A stretch of 64,000 nucleotides of DNA from Paraburkholderia sp. BCC1886 (lineage in GTDB: Bacteria > Pseudomonadota > Gammaproteobacteria > Burkholderiales > Burkholderiaceae): NCBI RefSeq assembly GCF_900996245.1, contig NZ_CAAJGK010000063.1, forward strand, positions 62,001 through 126,000. Direction: 5' to 3'. How positions within the stretch are numbered: the first letter of the stretch is position 1; every line of letters starts with the position of its first letter. Both the position numbers and the translations under genes were made by a program. This document shows, one piece after another, positions 8,479 through 16,867 of this stretch. Below the pieces are notes generated by a model. The model was not told the DNA's origin. It made no database searches and saw only the letters and a list, made by a program, of their open reading frames with translations.

Positions 8479-9247
8479 AATCGAACAGGTGCTGAGTCAT
8501 ATGTGCTTCGACGGCGCTCGTCACGCTACGCGCCGCGAGAGCCGGTGGGGTGTCGAGCGGCGCGAACTGGTCGACGCCGAGCGGTTCGAGTACGTTCACG
8601 CGAATCCGGAACGCGCGCGCCGGCACGTCGTACCAGCGCATCTGTTTGGTGAAGGCCGGCGGATCGCAGTCCATCAGGACCGGTACGATCGGCGCGCCGA
8701 CCTTCAGCGCCATATGCGCGAAGCCGCGCGAAAACGCGTGCAGCCGGTTCGGCGCGGGGCTGCGGGTGCCTTCGGGAAAAATGATCATCGTATAACCCGC
8801 CGCCAGTTGCCGCGCGCCCGCCTCGACCAGTTCCGCAGGATCGGCGTTGCTGACGTATTCGGCCGAACGCACGATGCCCCAGAAACACGGGTTGCGCCAG
8901 TGCGCGTTCTTGACGACACAGCAGGCGTGCGGCGTGAGCGAAAGCAGCACCATCACGTCGAGGTAAGTCGGGTGATTCGCGACCACCACCGCCGGGCCGC
9001 CCGCGCGCAAAACCCGCGCGCCGGACACGTCGAGCGCCATCACGCCGATATGCTGCAACACCGCGACCAGCGCGCGGAAAAACCAGTAGATCACGCGCGT
9101 GACCGCCGCTTGCCGCGACGCGCGATGCGGCCAGATCCAGGCGAGCGGAAACACCAGCAGCGAAAACAGCATTCCGCAGAGGCCGAACACCACGAAGGCG
9201 AGGCCCGTCGCGCAAAAACGCCAGCCGTAATCAAGCCGCGCGAGCAT
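8453..9247 (-). CDS. Lysophospholipid acyltransferase (PlsC-like)
   Basis: A 264-residue membrane-associated acyltransferase. Two N-terminal hydrophobic segments (about residues 12-45) precede the catalytic block ANHPTYLDV, an H-x4-D motif. IIFPEGTRS, the third PlsC motif, and a PIVPVLMDCD strand follow. It should acylate a lipid or sugar acceptor on the cytoplasmic face of the inner membrane; in ape clusters this is the ApeD position. The chosen ATG at 9247 lies 17 bases inside the upstream gene. An upstream in-frame extension is Pro/Arg-rich and overlaps that gene, so it is rejected. Confidence 0.87.
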   Translation of the reverse strand: MLARLDYGWRFCATGLAFVVFGLCGMLFSLLVFPLAWIWPHRASRQAAVTRVIYWFFRALVAVLQHIGVMALDVSGARVLRAGGPAVVVANHPTYLDVMVLLSLTPHACCVVKNAHWRNPCFWGIVRSAEYVSNADPAELVEAGARQLAAGYTMIIFPEGTRSPAPNRLHAFSRGFAHMALKVGAPIVPVLMDCDPPAFTKQMRWYDVPARAFRIRVNVLEPLGVDQFAPLDTPPALAARSVTSAVEAHMTQHLFDYGFFKTGN

Positions 9248-9932
9248 GCCATCTCCATTGCCAGATGGCGGCGAGGCCGGACCAGTCGGCCGGCTCGCCG
9301 GTGTCGAGGCAGCATTGCAAAGCCTGGCTTTGGGTCGCAAAGCGCCGCGGCGAGGTGGAGGTTGGGGCCGGGGCTGTTCCATCCGTCAGCGCACAGTCGA
9401 GATACCCGACGGCCGTCTTCTCGTCCAGCAGGATGGCGAGCGCGCCGCCCTGGACTTCGTCTTCGATCGTGCCGTATGCGCTATCGGCCGGTTCGTCGGC
9501 GTACACCAGCAGGACCGGCGAGGCGGCATCTGCCGCGTACTGCGCATGGGCTTCCAGCAGCCCATAGCCGAGCGTTTCGGCGCCGGCGGAAATCGCGCTC
9601 GCGGCCGAACGGTCGCCGCGCGCTATCCCGAACACGCCGGTCATCGCATTCAGCACCGACAGGCTGAACGCGGTTGGCGACACTGGCTCGCCCGCGCTGA
9701 TGCTGCGCAAAATGTCCGTGGTGCGGCGCAGTTCGCCATGGCGCGAGGCAAACACCACGCGCACCGGATCGTCCGCCGTGCAGTCGTGCGCGACCTTCAG
9801 CGCCACTCTGGACAGAGTGCTCAGGCGACGCCGCACGATCGGCTCGATAAAGCCGATATCGGGTGCGGCAGATGCGGCAGCAGGCCAGCTAGACCAGCGA
9901 GCGACCGGAATGGTCCAGTGCAGATCGGGCAT
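9231..9932 (-). CDS. Beta-ketoacyl synthase-like chain-length factor
   Basis: A 233-residue protein resembling only the N-terminal half of a ketosynthase (ketoacyl-synt_2 type). Diagnostic segments are ARWSSW near the N-terminus, PIVRRRLSTLSRVALKVAHD and VVFASRHGELRRTTDILRSI. A SPTAFSLSVLNAMTG stretch replaces the Cys active-site region, so the protein is probably not itself condensing. Such subunits pair with a ketosynthase and set polyene length. It is the first gene of the cluster, so a promoter should lie in 9933-10388. No good Shine-Dalgarno precedes the ATG. Confidence 0.82.
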   Translation of the reverse strand: MPDLHWTIPVARWSSWPAAASAAPDIGFIEPIVRRRLSTLSRVALKVAHDCTADDPVRVVFASRHGELRRTTDILRSISAGEPVSPTAFSLSVLNAMTGVFGIARGDRSAASAISAGAETLGYGLLEAHAQYAADAASPVLLVYADEPADSAYGTIEDEVQGGALAILLDEKTAVGYLDCALTDGTAPAPTSTSPRRFATQSQALQCCLDTGEPADWSGLAAIWQWRWHARAA

Positions 9933-10388
9933 ATGCGGTGTTCGCGCGTAGAAGCGGGGATAAGGCCGGAGCGCCGCGCGGACCGGCTTATTTCCAGCCG
10001 GAGGGTCGATCCAGTCTTCTTAAGTGGCTTTAGCGAATAACGGCACCCGCCCCGGAAGATGAAGCCGTCGGCAGCAATTTAGTCTGTTGGATTCGCGCGG
10101 GCTCCCTCGGGGTGGCGGAATCATACTGAATATTCTCGATTAAATCAGCCAGAAAAGACGTATCCGTCTGTATCCGGCCGGCCGGCTGGTCGACCCGTTC
10201 CAGCGCCTTGGGCAGGCTCGCCGGCCTCTGGACGACGCCATACTCACCGGCGCCGGCGCGCCGGCCATCGTTGCCGATTCGCCTCTCCTCCGCTTTCCGC
10301 ACAGGTTGAACAATTGTTTCGGTTCGAAACATATGTGGCCCCTGACAGACTCTGCCTGCCCCATTCCGGCCCTGTGCGCCTTGCCTGC
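9933..10388. other. Intergenic region between divergent units, no convincing gene
   Basis: About 450 bases between the minus-strand aryl-polyene-type cluster and the plus-strand riboswitch/exporter unit. Short open frames are present but have Arg/Pro-rich composition with no family features. A minus-strand TATGAT hexamer at 10120-10125 in a locally AT-rich patch is a possible -10 element for the cluster, but its -35 is poor. No terminator or RNA gene was recognised. Confidence 0.4.
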
Positions 10389-10394
10389 TATACT
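10389..10394 (+). promoter_or_regulatory. Probable -10 element for the riboswitch transcript
   Basis: TATACT lies 12 bases upstream of the first conserved riboswitch segment, at the right distance for transcription to start just before the aptamer. The -35 region (around 10364-10369) is weak. The call rests mainly on position. Confidence 0.5.
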
Positions 10395-10560
10395 CCGTCC
10401 CTCATTGGGGAGTAGCCGCCCCGCGGCACGTCCGCTCCGCTGCCACGCGGGGCGTCGCATGTGCGACAAACGCGGGGGCGCCTGTCAACAGACTTGGCCT
10501 GCATGGCCATGGCAGCCGCAGCCTCTGGCCTGGCGAGACCGATGATCCACACGCGCCGTC
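10395..10560 (+). ncRNA. yybP-ykoY manganese riboswitch
   Basis: The leader contains the two hallmark segments of this riboswitch class: GGGGAGTAGCC at 10407-10417 and TGGCGAGACC at 10531-10540. Between them sit a strong GC hairpin (CCCCGCG pairing with CGCGGGG, about 10419-10452) and a smaller one (GTCGCA/TGCGAC, 10454-10467). TCAT before the first segment can pair with ATGA just after the second. It precedes a GDT1/UPF0016 gene, a regular partner of this riboswitch. Known members sense Mn2+ and raise expression of Mn exporters. The expression platform between 10545 and the GTG start at 10625 was not resolved; outer boundaries are approximate. Confidence 0.85.
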
Positions 10561-10624
10561 ACTGGGCCCGGCGTGCCGTGGATCGTCGCTCGCTCATCTC
10601 TCGGCCCCGGGAAAACAACGCAAC

Positions 10625-11197
10625 GTGGATCACGCCTTTCTTATTTCGACCGGGGCAGTCGCGCTCGCCGAGATCGGCGACAAGACGCAACTGCTGTCGC
10701 TCGTCCTCGCAGCCCGCTACCGCAAGCCGGTGCCGATCATCCTCGGCGTGCTCGCCGCGACCCTCGTCAATCACGCCTGCGCCGGCGCGCTCGGCGCCTG
10801 GCTCGGCTCGCTGCTGACGCCGACCGTCATGCGCTGGGCACTGGCCGTGTCGTTCATCGGCATGGGCTTGTGGATTCTGGTCCCCGACAAATTCGACGAC
10901 GACGACGCCGACACCAGCCGCACGCACTTCGGTGTATTCGGCGCGACCGTCGTGACGTTCTTTCTCGCGGAAATGGGCGACAAGACGCAAATTGCGACGG
11001 TCGCCCTCGCCGCGCGTTTTCACGACTTCTTCGGGGTGGTGGGCGGCACGACGCTCGGCATGATGATCGCGAACGTGCCGGCGATCCTGCTCGGCGACCG
11101 CTTCGCGCATCGTCTGCCGACCAGGGTCGTGCATGGCATCGCGGCGGTGATGTTCGTGATCCTCGGGGCGATGGCGCTGTTCGGCGTGGGGGTTTGA
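10625..11197 (+). CDS. GDT1/UPF0016 family Mn2+ exporter
   Basis: A 190-residue inner-membrane protein with six predicted helices in two repeats. Each repeat carries the family signature E-x-G-D-K-T: ALAEIGDKTQ near residue 15 and FLAEMGDKTQ near residue 115. An acidic loop KFDDDDADTS separates them. Family members export Mn2+ (MntX-like) or exchange Ca2+/Mn2+ in other organisms. Translation probably starts at the GTG at 10625 with only a weak purine stretch upstream. The manganese riboswitch in the leader supports regulation by Mn2+ and the proposed role. It ends in a strong bidirectional terminator. Confidence 0.9.
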   Translation: MDHAFLISTGAVALAEIGDKTQLLSLVLAARYRKPVPIILGVLAATLVNHACAGALGAWLGSLLTPTVMRWALAVSFIGMGLWILVPDKFDDDDADTSRTHFGVFGATVVTFFLAEMGDKTQIATVALAARFHDFFGVVGGTTLGMMIANVPAILLGDRFAHRLPTRVVHGIAAVMFVILGAMALFGVGV

Positions 11198-11253
11198 GTC
11201 GCCGGTTCGGGTAGCCGCGTTCGTGCATCCGGTCTCGCATCGCGCATGAAAGA

Positions 11254-11291
11254 AAACGGCCCGGCAGGGATGACCTGCCGGGCCGTTTTTA
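11254..11291 (+). terminator. Strong bidirectional rho-independent terminator
   Basis: A perfect 16-bp inverted repeat (AAAACGGCCCGGCAGG, loop GATGA, then its complement) ends in a T-run on the plus strand and begins with an A-run. It can therefore serve both the exporter gene and the convergent DUF4136 lipoprotein gene. Confidence 0.93.
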
Positions 11292-11320
11292 ATGCTGCGG
11301 AGTTCCCGTCGATGCGACGC

Positions 11321-12010
11321 TTATTGCGCAGCGGGAGCGGACGCCGGCGTGGCACTGCCGGCGCCGACCTCATTGCCGGCGCCACTGTTCTTGTCGAGCG
11401 GGAATCTCACCGTATGCACGACGCCGTTGCCCAGCGGGAAATCGGCCAGCGCGCTGCGCGCCAGATACGGCATGGCCCGCACCAGCGAAGACTCGCCGCC
11501 CGAATTGCGCGCGGTCACGTTATAGACTTCCTTGCCGCTAACCCGCTCCGTGATCCGCACGCCCAGCAGGTGCGTGAAGATCGGGTAACTCTCGTTCATA
11601 TAAGCCATCGGCGCCGGGCCCCACGGACCCCAGGGCCCCCACGGATCGAACGCGCCGCGACCCCAGTAAGGCGCCGGCCACGGGTTGTAATAGACCGGCT
11701 GGGCCACCGTCACCATGTCGGAGCGGATTCCGTACGACAGCCCGACCAGATAATGCGCCTGCGAGGTATCGACCTGACGGAATGCGTGTGCGGCCAGCTC
11801 GTTGCCCACCAGGCGCTCGTAAGTACTGAGTTCGAGATTGTTCTGCTGATCGTCGGCCCGCGTGAACGCATAGGTGCGGGTGGCGTCGCTGCCGCTCCAG
11901 TCCGAAAACGCCGTGACCTGCGTGGTCACGTAAGTCGTACAGCCGGACAGCAACACCGTCAGCGCCGCGATGAACAGCGTGGCGCGACGGGTCCATCGAT
12001 CGAAAGTCAT
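11321..12010 (-). CDS. DUF4136-type outer-membrane lipoprotein
   Basis: A 229-residue lipoprotein. The signal peptide ends in the lipobox LLSGC, placing the lipidated Cys at about residue 24. The mature part starts YVTTQVTAFSDWSG and includes a TYAFTRADDQQNN strand typical of DUF4136. A proline/tryptophan-rich stretch in the middle (DPWGPWGPWGPAPMAY) is encoded by short GC repeats. The C-terminus is Ala/Ser/Pro-rich. Residue 2 after Cys is not Asp, so outer-membrane sorting is expected. No function is known for the family. The gene is monocistronic and convergent with the exporter gene. Confidence 0.8.
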   Translation of the reverse strand: MTFDRWTRRATLFIAALTVLLSGCTTYVTTQVTAFSDWSGSDATRTYAFTRADDQQNNLELSTYERLVGNELAAHAFRQVDTSQAHYLVGLSYGIRSDMVTVAQPVYYNPWPAPYWGRGAFDPWGPWGPWGPAPMAYMNESYPIFTHLLGVRITERVSGKEVYNVTARNSGGESSLVRAMPYLARSALADFPLGNGVVHTVRFPLDKNSGAGNEVGAGSATPASAPAAQ

Positions 12011-12236
12011 GGTCTTCCTCGTTAAACGTGCAGTGTTTGGCTTTTCTGGCTATCGGCGCGTAGTCGTGGTCGTAGTCGTGGCGATCGTCGCGACCGGGCG
12101 TCCGATAATACGCTGACCGGTCGATTCGGTAAAAAGTTCAGCCCGCACGATCGGCCGAGGCTTTGTACAATGGCCCGACCAGCCCGGCTCACGCGCTTGC
12201 GCGCCGGCCGACTCGAGTCCATTCCTATAGAACGCC

Positions 12237-14936
12237 ATGGCCGATACCGCAACGCCCAATGTGATCCGCCGCGCCGACTACGCGCCGCCCGCCTTCCTGA
12301 TCGACACCGTCGCACTGGAGTTCGATCTGGTCCCAGAACGCACGGTCGTCAAGAACACCATGCGCGTGCGCCGCAATCCGGACGCCGTCCGCGCCACGCA
12401 ACTGGAACTGATGGGCGAACAACTGGAGTTCGTCAGCGCGGCCATCGACGCTCAGCCGTTCACCCGCACCCACGCTCACGAGCACGGCCTGACGCTCGAC
12501 GACGTGCCCGACGACTTCGAACTCACGCTCACCAGCGTGTGCAATCCGGCGGCCAACACCACGCTGTCCGGTCTGTATGTTTCCAGCGGCAACTTCTTCA
12601 CGCAGTGCGAGGCGGAAGGCTTTCGCCGCATCACGTATTTCCTCGATCGCCCGGACGTGATGGCGACCTTCACGGTCACCCTGCGCGCGAGCAAAGCCGA
12701 CTACCCGGTGCTGCTGTCCAACGGCAATCTGCTCGAAGAAGGCGATTTGCCGGATGGCCGTCACTTCGCGCGCTGGGAAGACCCGTTCAGAAAACCAAGT
12801 TATCTGTTCGCGCTGGTCGCGGGCAAGCTGGTCGCGCTGGAAGAGCGAGTCAAGACCGGTTCGGGTAAGGAGAAGCTGTTGCAGGTGTGGGTCGAGCCGC
12901 ACGATCTGGACAAGACCCGTCACGCCATGGACTCGCTGATCAACTCGATCAACTGGGACGAAAAGCGTTTCGGGCTCGAACTGGATCTGGACCGCTTCAT
13001 GATCGTCGCCGTGAGCGACTTCAACATGGGCGCGATGGAGAACAAAGGGCTCAACGTCTTCAACACGAAGTACGTGCTGGCGAACCCCGAAACCGCGACC
13101 GACACCGACTTCGCCAACATCGAGGCGGTGGTCGGCCACGAGTATTTCCATAACTGGACCGGCAATCGCGTGACCTGTCGCGACTGGTTCCAGCTGAGCC
13201 TGAAAGAAGGTCTCACGGTGTTCCGCGATCAGGAATTCTCCGCGGACATGGCCGGCGGCGAAACCGACGAAGCCGCGCGCGCCACCAAGCGGATCGAAGA
13301 CGTGCGCGTCCTGCGGCAGATGCAGTTCGCGGAAGACGCGGGTCCGATGGCGCATCCGGTGCGCCCGGAAAGCTATGCCGAGATCAACAACTTCTACACG
13401 ATGACCGTCTACGAGAAAGGCTCGGAAGTCGTGCGGATGTACCAGACGATGTTCGGCCGCGACGGTTTTCGCAAGGGCATGGACCTGTACTTCGAGCGTC
13501 ACGACGGCCAGGCGGTGACCTGCGACGATTTCCGTCACGCGCTCGCCGACGCGAACGGTCGCGATCTCGCACAGTTCGAACGCTGGTACAGCCAGGCCGG
13601 CACGCCGCGCGTGTCCGTGCGCACGGCTTACGACGCCGCGCAGAAACGCTACCGCGTGACGCTCACGCAGGGCTATGGCGAGAACACGCCGGCCGCGGCG
13701 CGCGCAACCCAGAAGGGACCGCTGCCGATTCCGTTCGCCATCGGCCTGATCGGCAAGGACGGCGCCGATCTGCCGTTGCAACTCGACGGCGAAGCCGCTT
13801 CCGGCGACGCCACCACGCGCGTGCTCGAGTTCACGCAGACCGAACAGACCTTCACGTTCGTCGATGTTGCAGAGGAACCGGTGCCGTCGCTGCTGCGCAA
13901 TTTCTCGGCGCCGGTGATCGTCGAATACGAGTATTCGGCCGACCAGCTGGCGTTCCTGCTCGCGCACGATAGCGATCCGTTCAACCGTTGGGAAGCCGGC
14001 CAGCGACTGGCCACGCGCGAATTGCTGACGCTCGCGGGGCGCGCCGCCACTGGCGTGCCATTGCAACTGGACGACTCCGTGGTGTCGGCGTTTGCGCGCG
14101 TGCTCGAGGACGAAACGCTGTCGCCCGCGTTCCGCGAGCTGGCGTTGATGCTGCCTTCGGAAGCATATCTGGCCGAGCAGATGGCCGAATCGAATCCGGC
14201 CGCCGTGCATGCCGCGCGGCAGTTCGTGCGCAAGCGGCTCGCTAACGCGTTGAAGAGCGACTGGCTGAAGGTCTACGAGCAACATCGCACGCCCGGCGCT
14301 TATGAGGCGACGCCGGAGGCATCGGGCCATCGCGCGCTGAAGAATCTCGCGCTGTCGTATCTCGCGGAACTCGACGATCCGGCCGACGCCGTCCGGCTTG
14401 CCGCCGCACAATACGACGCCGCCAACAACATGACCGATCGCTCGGCGGCGCTGTCGGCGCTGCTGAATGCATCGGCGGCCAACGGCGGTAGCCCCGAGGC
14501 GCAGCACGCACTGGACGACTTCTACCAGCGCTTCGAGAAAGAGCCGCTAGTCATCGACAAATGGTTCGCGTTGCAGGCGACCCAGCGTGGCAGCGCGGAG
14601 CGTCCGGTCATCGGGATCGTCCGCAAGCTGATGGCGCACCCGGCGTTCAATCTGAAAAACCCGAATCGCGCGCGCTCGCTGATTTTCAGCTTCTGCGCGG
14701 CAAATCCGGCGCAGTTCCACGCCGCCGATGGTTCGGGTTATGCGTTCTGGGCCGAGCAGGTTATTGCACTCGACGCGATCAATCCGCAAGTGGCCGCGCG
14801 CCTCGCCCGCTCGCTCGAATTGTGGCGCCGCTTCACGCCGGTCCAGCGCGACGGCATGCGTGCCGCGCTGGAAAAAGTCGCCCCGCAAGTGAAATCGCGC
14901 GATGTCCGCGAGATCGTGCAGAAGGCACTGGCATAA
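12237..14936 (+). CDS. pepN: Aminopeptidase N (M1 family)
   Basis: An 899-residue cytoplasmic zinc aminopeptidase that removes N-terminal residues from peptides. The zinc motif HEYFHNWTGN gives ligands His301 and His305, and the downstream KEGLTVFRDQEFS supplies the Glu ligand near residue 324. The substrate-binding GAMEN motif lies about 35 residues upstream of the first His. Length and spacing match the bacterial PepN class. A TACAAT hexamer at 12166-12171 is a plausible -10 element. The gene stands alone and ends in a clear terminator. Confidence 0.97.
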   Translation: MADTATPNVIRRADYAPPAFLIDTVALEFDLVPERTVVKNTMRVRRNPDAVRATQLELMGEQLEFVSAAIDAQPFTRTHAHEHGLTLDDVPDDFELTLTSVCNPAANTTLSGLYVSSGNFFTQCEAEGFRRITYFLDRPDVMATFTVTLRASKADYPVLLSNGNLLEEGDLPDGRHFARWEDPFRKPSYLFALVAGKLVALEERVKTGSGKEKLLQVWVEPHDLDKTRHAMDSLINSINWDEKRFGLELDLDRFMIVAVSDFNMGAMENKGLNVFNTKYVLANPETATDTDFANIEAVVGHEYFHNWTGNRVTCRDWFQLSLKEGLTVFRDQEFSADMAGGETDEAARATKRIEDVRVLRQMQFAEDAGPMAHPVRPESYAEINNFYTMTVYEKGSEVVRMYQTMFGRDGFRKGMDLYFERHDGQAVTCDDFRHALADANGRDLAQFERWYSQAGTPRVSVRTAYDAAQKRYRVTLTQGYGENTPAAARATQKGPLPIPFAIGLIGKDGADLPLQLDGEAASGDATTRVLEFTQTEQTFTFVDVAEEPVPSLLRNFSAPVIVEYEYSADQLAFLLAHDSDPFNRWEAGQRLATRELLTLAGRAATGVPLQLDDSVVSAFARVLEDETLSPAFRELALMLPSEAYLAEQMAESNPAAVHAARQFVRKRLANALKSDWLKVYEQHRTPGAYEATPEASGHRALKNLALSYLAELDDPADAVRLAAAQYDAANNMTDRSAALSALLNASAANGGSPEAQHALDDFYQRFEKEPLVIDKWFALQATQRGSAERPVIGIVRKLMAHPAFNLKNPNRARSLIFSFCAANPAQFHAADGSGYAFWAEQVIALDAINPQVAARLARSLELWRRFTPVQRDGMRAALEKVAPQVKSRDVREIVQKALA

Positions 14937-14962
14937 GACGTTTTTCAGCTCTTGAGTAGTCG

Positions 14963-14991
14963 AAAGCCGGCACGCGATGCCGGCTTTTTTT
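14963..14991 (+). terminator. Rho-independent terminator after pepN
   Basis: A 10-bp stem AAAGCCGGCA / TGCCGGCTTT with loop CGCGA is followed by a T-run, 27 bases after the pepN stop. Confidence 0.9.
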
Positions 14992-15009
14992 CGTTTTGAC
15001 TTTGTGAGA

Positions 15010-15100
15010 ATGCAACTCGCGTTAGCCATTCGGCCGACTGGTGCAAGCGCGCCATTTCTGCCGACACCGCGTTGCGCCTCGAACGCTACTTCGGCGCGGG
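15010..15100 (+). pseudogene. Remnant of a HigA-type antitoxin gene
   Basis: One frame from about 15045 reads KRAISADTALRLERYFG, a close match to the helix-turn-helix segment of HigA/XRE addiction-module antitoxins (typically K-R-x-I-T/S-A-D-T-A-L-R-L-x-R-Y/F-F-G). A few codons upstream, in another frame, ATG-QLALAIR resembles the preceding HigA helix. The roughly dozen residues that normally join them are missing and the frame is shifted. Downstream the frame loses all resemblance. No HigB toxin is adjacent. The simplest reading is a decayed antitoxin relic in the pepN-fbp intergenic region; the similarity is from memory and not scored. Confidence 0.5.
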
Positions 15101-15267
15101 TGCGCCGCGGCCCAGGCGGTCAGCCTCAGCGGCATGGTCGCGGCCGGCAAGGGGCGGCGCAAAGCGCGACTTGGCGTGGACATGCGTCGTTCCGTGCGTA
15201 AAAGCGCGGAGCCGACACAGTGAGCGGTTAAAATCGAGAAATTCCTCAAGTCTCCCGGAGTACAGCA

Positions 15268-16284
15268 ATGGCTTTGCAACGTCGTACCACTCTCACGAAG
15301 TATCTGATCGAGCAGCAGCGCGAGACCAACAACCTGCCGGCCGATCTGCGTCTGTTGATCGAAGTCGTCGCACGCGCTTGCAAAGCGATCAGCTATCACG
15401 TCAGCAAAGGCGCGCTCGGCGATGCGCTTGGCACCGCAGGCAGCGAGAACGTCCAGGGCGAAGTGCAGAAGAAGCTCGACATCCTGTCGAACGAAATCCT
15501 GCTCGAAGCGAATGAATGGGGCGGCAACCTGGCCGGCATGGCTTCCGAGGAAATGGAACAGTTCTTCCCGATCCCGGCCAACTATCCGAAGGGCGAGTAT
15601 CTGCTGGTGTTCGACCCGCTCGACGGCTCGTCGAATATCGACGTGAACGTGTCCATCGGCACGATCTTTTCGGTGCTGCGTTGCCCTGACGGTCAGCAGC
15701 CTACCGAACAGTCGTTCCTGCAACCGGGCACGCAGCAGGTCGCGGCAGGCTATGCGGTGTACGGCCCGCAAACCGTACTGGTTCTGACAACCGGCAATGG
15801 CGTGAACTGCTTCACGCTCGACCGCGAACTGGGGTCGTGGGTGCTCACGCAAAGCGACATGCGCATTCCCGTCGAAACCCGCGAATACGCAATCAACTCG
15901 TCGAACGAACGTCACTGGTATCCGCCGGTCGAGCAGTACGTCGGCGAGTTGAAGGCCGGCAAGGACGGTCCGCGTCAAAGCGACTTCAACATGCGCTGGA
16001 TCGCGTCGATGGTGGCCGACGTGCACCGTATCCTGAACCGCGGTGGCGTGTTCATGTACCCGGCCGACAAGCGCACGCCCGACAAGCCCGGCAAGCTGCG
16101 TCTCATGTACGAAGCGAACCCGATGGCGTTCATCGTCGAGCAGGCGGGCGGCGCCGCGACGAACGGCGAGAAGCGCATTCTCGATATTCAGCCGAAAGCG
16201 TTGCACGAACGTGTCGCCGTGTTCCTTGGTTCGAAGAACGAGGTCGACCGCGTCACCCGCTACCATCTCGAAGCAAAAAAGTGA
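15268..16284 (+). CDS. fbp: Fructose-1,6-bisphosphatase class I
   Basis: A 338-residue cytoplasmic enzyme of gluconeogenesis that hydrolyses fructose-1,6-bisphosphate to fructose-6-phosphate. The metal-binding signature [10 protein letters not shown] occupies residues 116-125, preceded by the conserved GEYLLVFD strand. The substrate-side segment [20 protein letters not shown] lies near residue 270. Length is normal for the family. The start ATG is preceded by CCGGAG with good spacing. A TTAAAAT stretch about 40 bases upstream may be the -10 element. tRNA-Thr follows under its own promoter. Confidence 0.97.
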   Translation: MALQRRTTLTKYLIEQQRETNNLPADLRLLIEVVARACKAISYHVSKGALGDALGTAGSENVQGEVQKKLDILSNEILLEANEWGGNLAGMASEEMEQFFPIPANYPKGEYLLVFDPLDGSSNIDVNVSIGTIFSVLRCPDGQQPTEQSFLQPGTQQVAAGYAVYGPQTVLVLTTGNGVNCFTLDRELGSWVLTQSDMRIPVETREYAINSSNERHWYPPVEQYVGELKAGKDGPRQSDFNMRWIASMVADVHRILNRGGVFMYPADKRTPDKPGKLRLMYEANPMAFIVEQAGGAATNGEKRILDIQPKALHERVAVFLGSKNEVDRVTRYHLEAKK

Positions 16285-16294
16285 GTTGAGGGGC

Positions 16295-16324
16295 TTGCCA
16301 AGTTCCTAAAGAACTCCCTATAAT
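16295..16324 (+). promoter_or_regulatory. tRNA-Thr promoter
   Basis: TTGCCA (16295-16300) and a perfect TATAAT (16319-16324) with an 18-base spacer place the start of transcription about 8 bases before the tRNA, typical of a strong stable-RNA promoter. Confidence 0.85.
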
Positions 16325-16339
16325 CTCGTTTCTCCTGAT

Positions 16340-16415
16340 GCCGGAATAGCTCAGACGGTAGAGCAGCGCATTCGTAATGCGAAGGTCGGGGGTTCGATTC
16401 CTCTTTCCGGCACCA
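16340..16415 (+). tRNA. tRNA-Thr (CGT)
   Basis: A 76-base cloverleaf. The acceptor stem GCCGGAA pairs with TTCCGGC, CCA is encoded, and the D-arm reads GCTCAGACGGTAGAGC. The anticodon loop is ATTCGTAAT with anticodon CGT (reads ACG), and the T-arm is GGGGGTTCGATTCCTC. Confidence 0.97.
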
Positions 16416-16427
16416 CAAGATTTAAAC

Positions 16428-16458
16428 AAAAAGCCCAGTCCTTGCGACTGGGCTTTTT
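16428..16458 (+). terminator. Rho-independent terminator after tRNA-Thr
   Basis: AAAAAGCCCAGTC / GACTGGGCTTTTT, a 13-bp perfect stem with loop CTTGC, 12 bases after the encoded CCA. Confidence 0.93.
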
Positions 16459-16514
16459 GCTTTTCTTTTCAATTTTCTGCGGCGCTATCTGTGGCGCGAT
16501 TCTGCCAGGCGCGC

Positions 16515-16694
16515 TTAAGGCGCTGTCTTCAAAAGATTGCGAGCGATCACAGGATCGGCGACCAGAGCGCCGTTATCGACCTGCGGACGACCATAAGCGG
16601 CAATGGCCTCTTGCGGCGCCGAAGTGAACCACAAAATCCGGCCGGCGGATTCGATTCCGACTTGACGCCCATTCCAGTAGACGGCGTTTTCCAT
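16515..16694 (-). CDS. Small conserved-looking protein of unknown function
   Basis: A 59-residue protein starting MENAVYWNGRQVGIE and containing AGRILWFTSAPQEAIAAYG. I do not recognise a family with certainty. The composition is that of a folded cytoplasmic protein: no signal peptide or membrane helix, and a balanced charge. The ATG at 16694 has a good Shine-Dalgarno, GGAGAG at 16701-16706, six bases away; a TTG two codons upstream is less likely. The gene is alone between the tRNA-Thr terminator and the divergent uvrA2. Coding potential is supported by the RBS and amino-acid composition only. Confidence 0.6.
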   Translation of the reverse strand: MENAVYWNGRQVGIESAGRILWFTSAPQEAIAAYGRPQVDNGALVADPVIARNLLKTAP

Positions 16695-16867
16695 GAGCAA
16701 CTCTCCGTGAGACGAAGATTGTTATCTTCCGCGCTACCGGCTAGCGTTCCGTTGGCCAGCGCACGATAAAAAACACACGGCAACGTTTCCGACCCGGGCA
16801 TGCTACGTGCAAACCCATCGGCATCATCTTCATCCGACGGGCCACGCGCCGTCATCGATCGACTGCC

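Noticed and set aside
10030-10332. 100-codon minus-strand frame upstream of the polyene cluster
   Set aside because: Starts at an ATG without a good ribosome site, composition is non-protein-like and no family is visible.
12225-14507. Long antisense open frame across pepN
   Set aside because: Pure shadow of a well-supported M1 peptidase; no ribosome site or domain.
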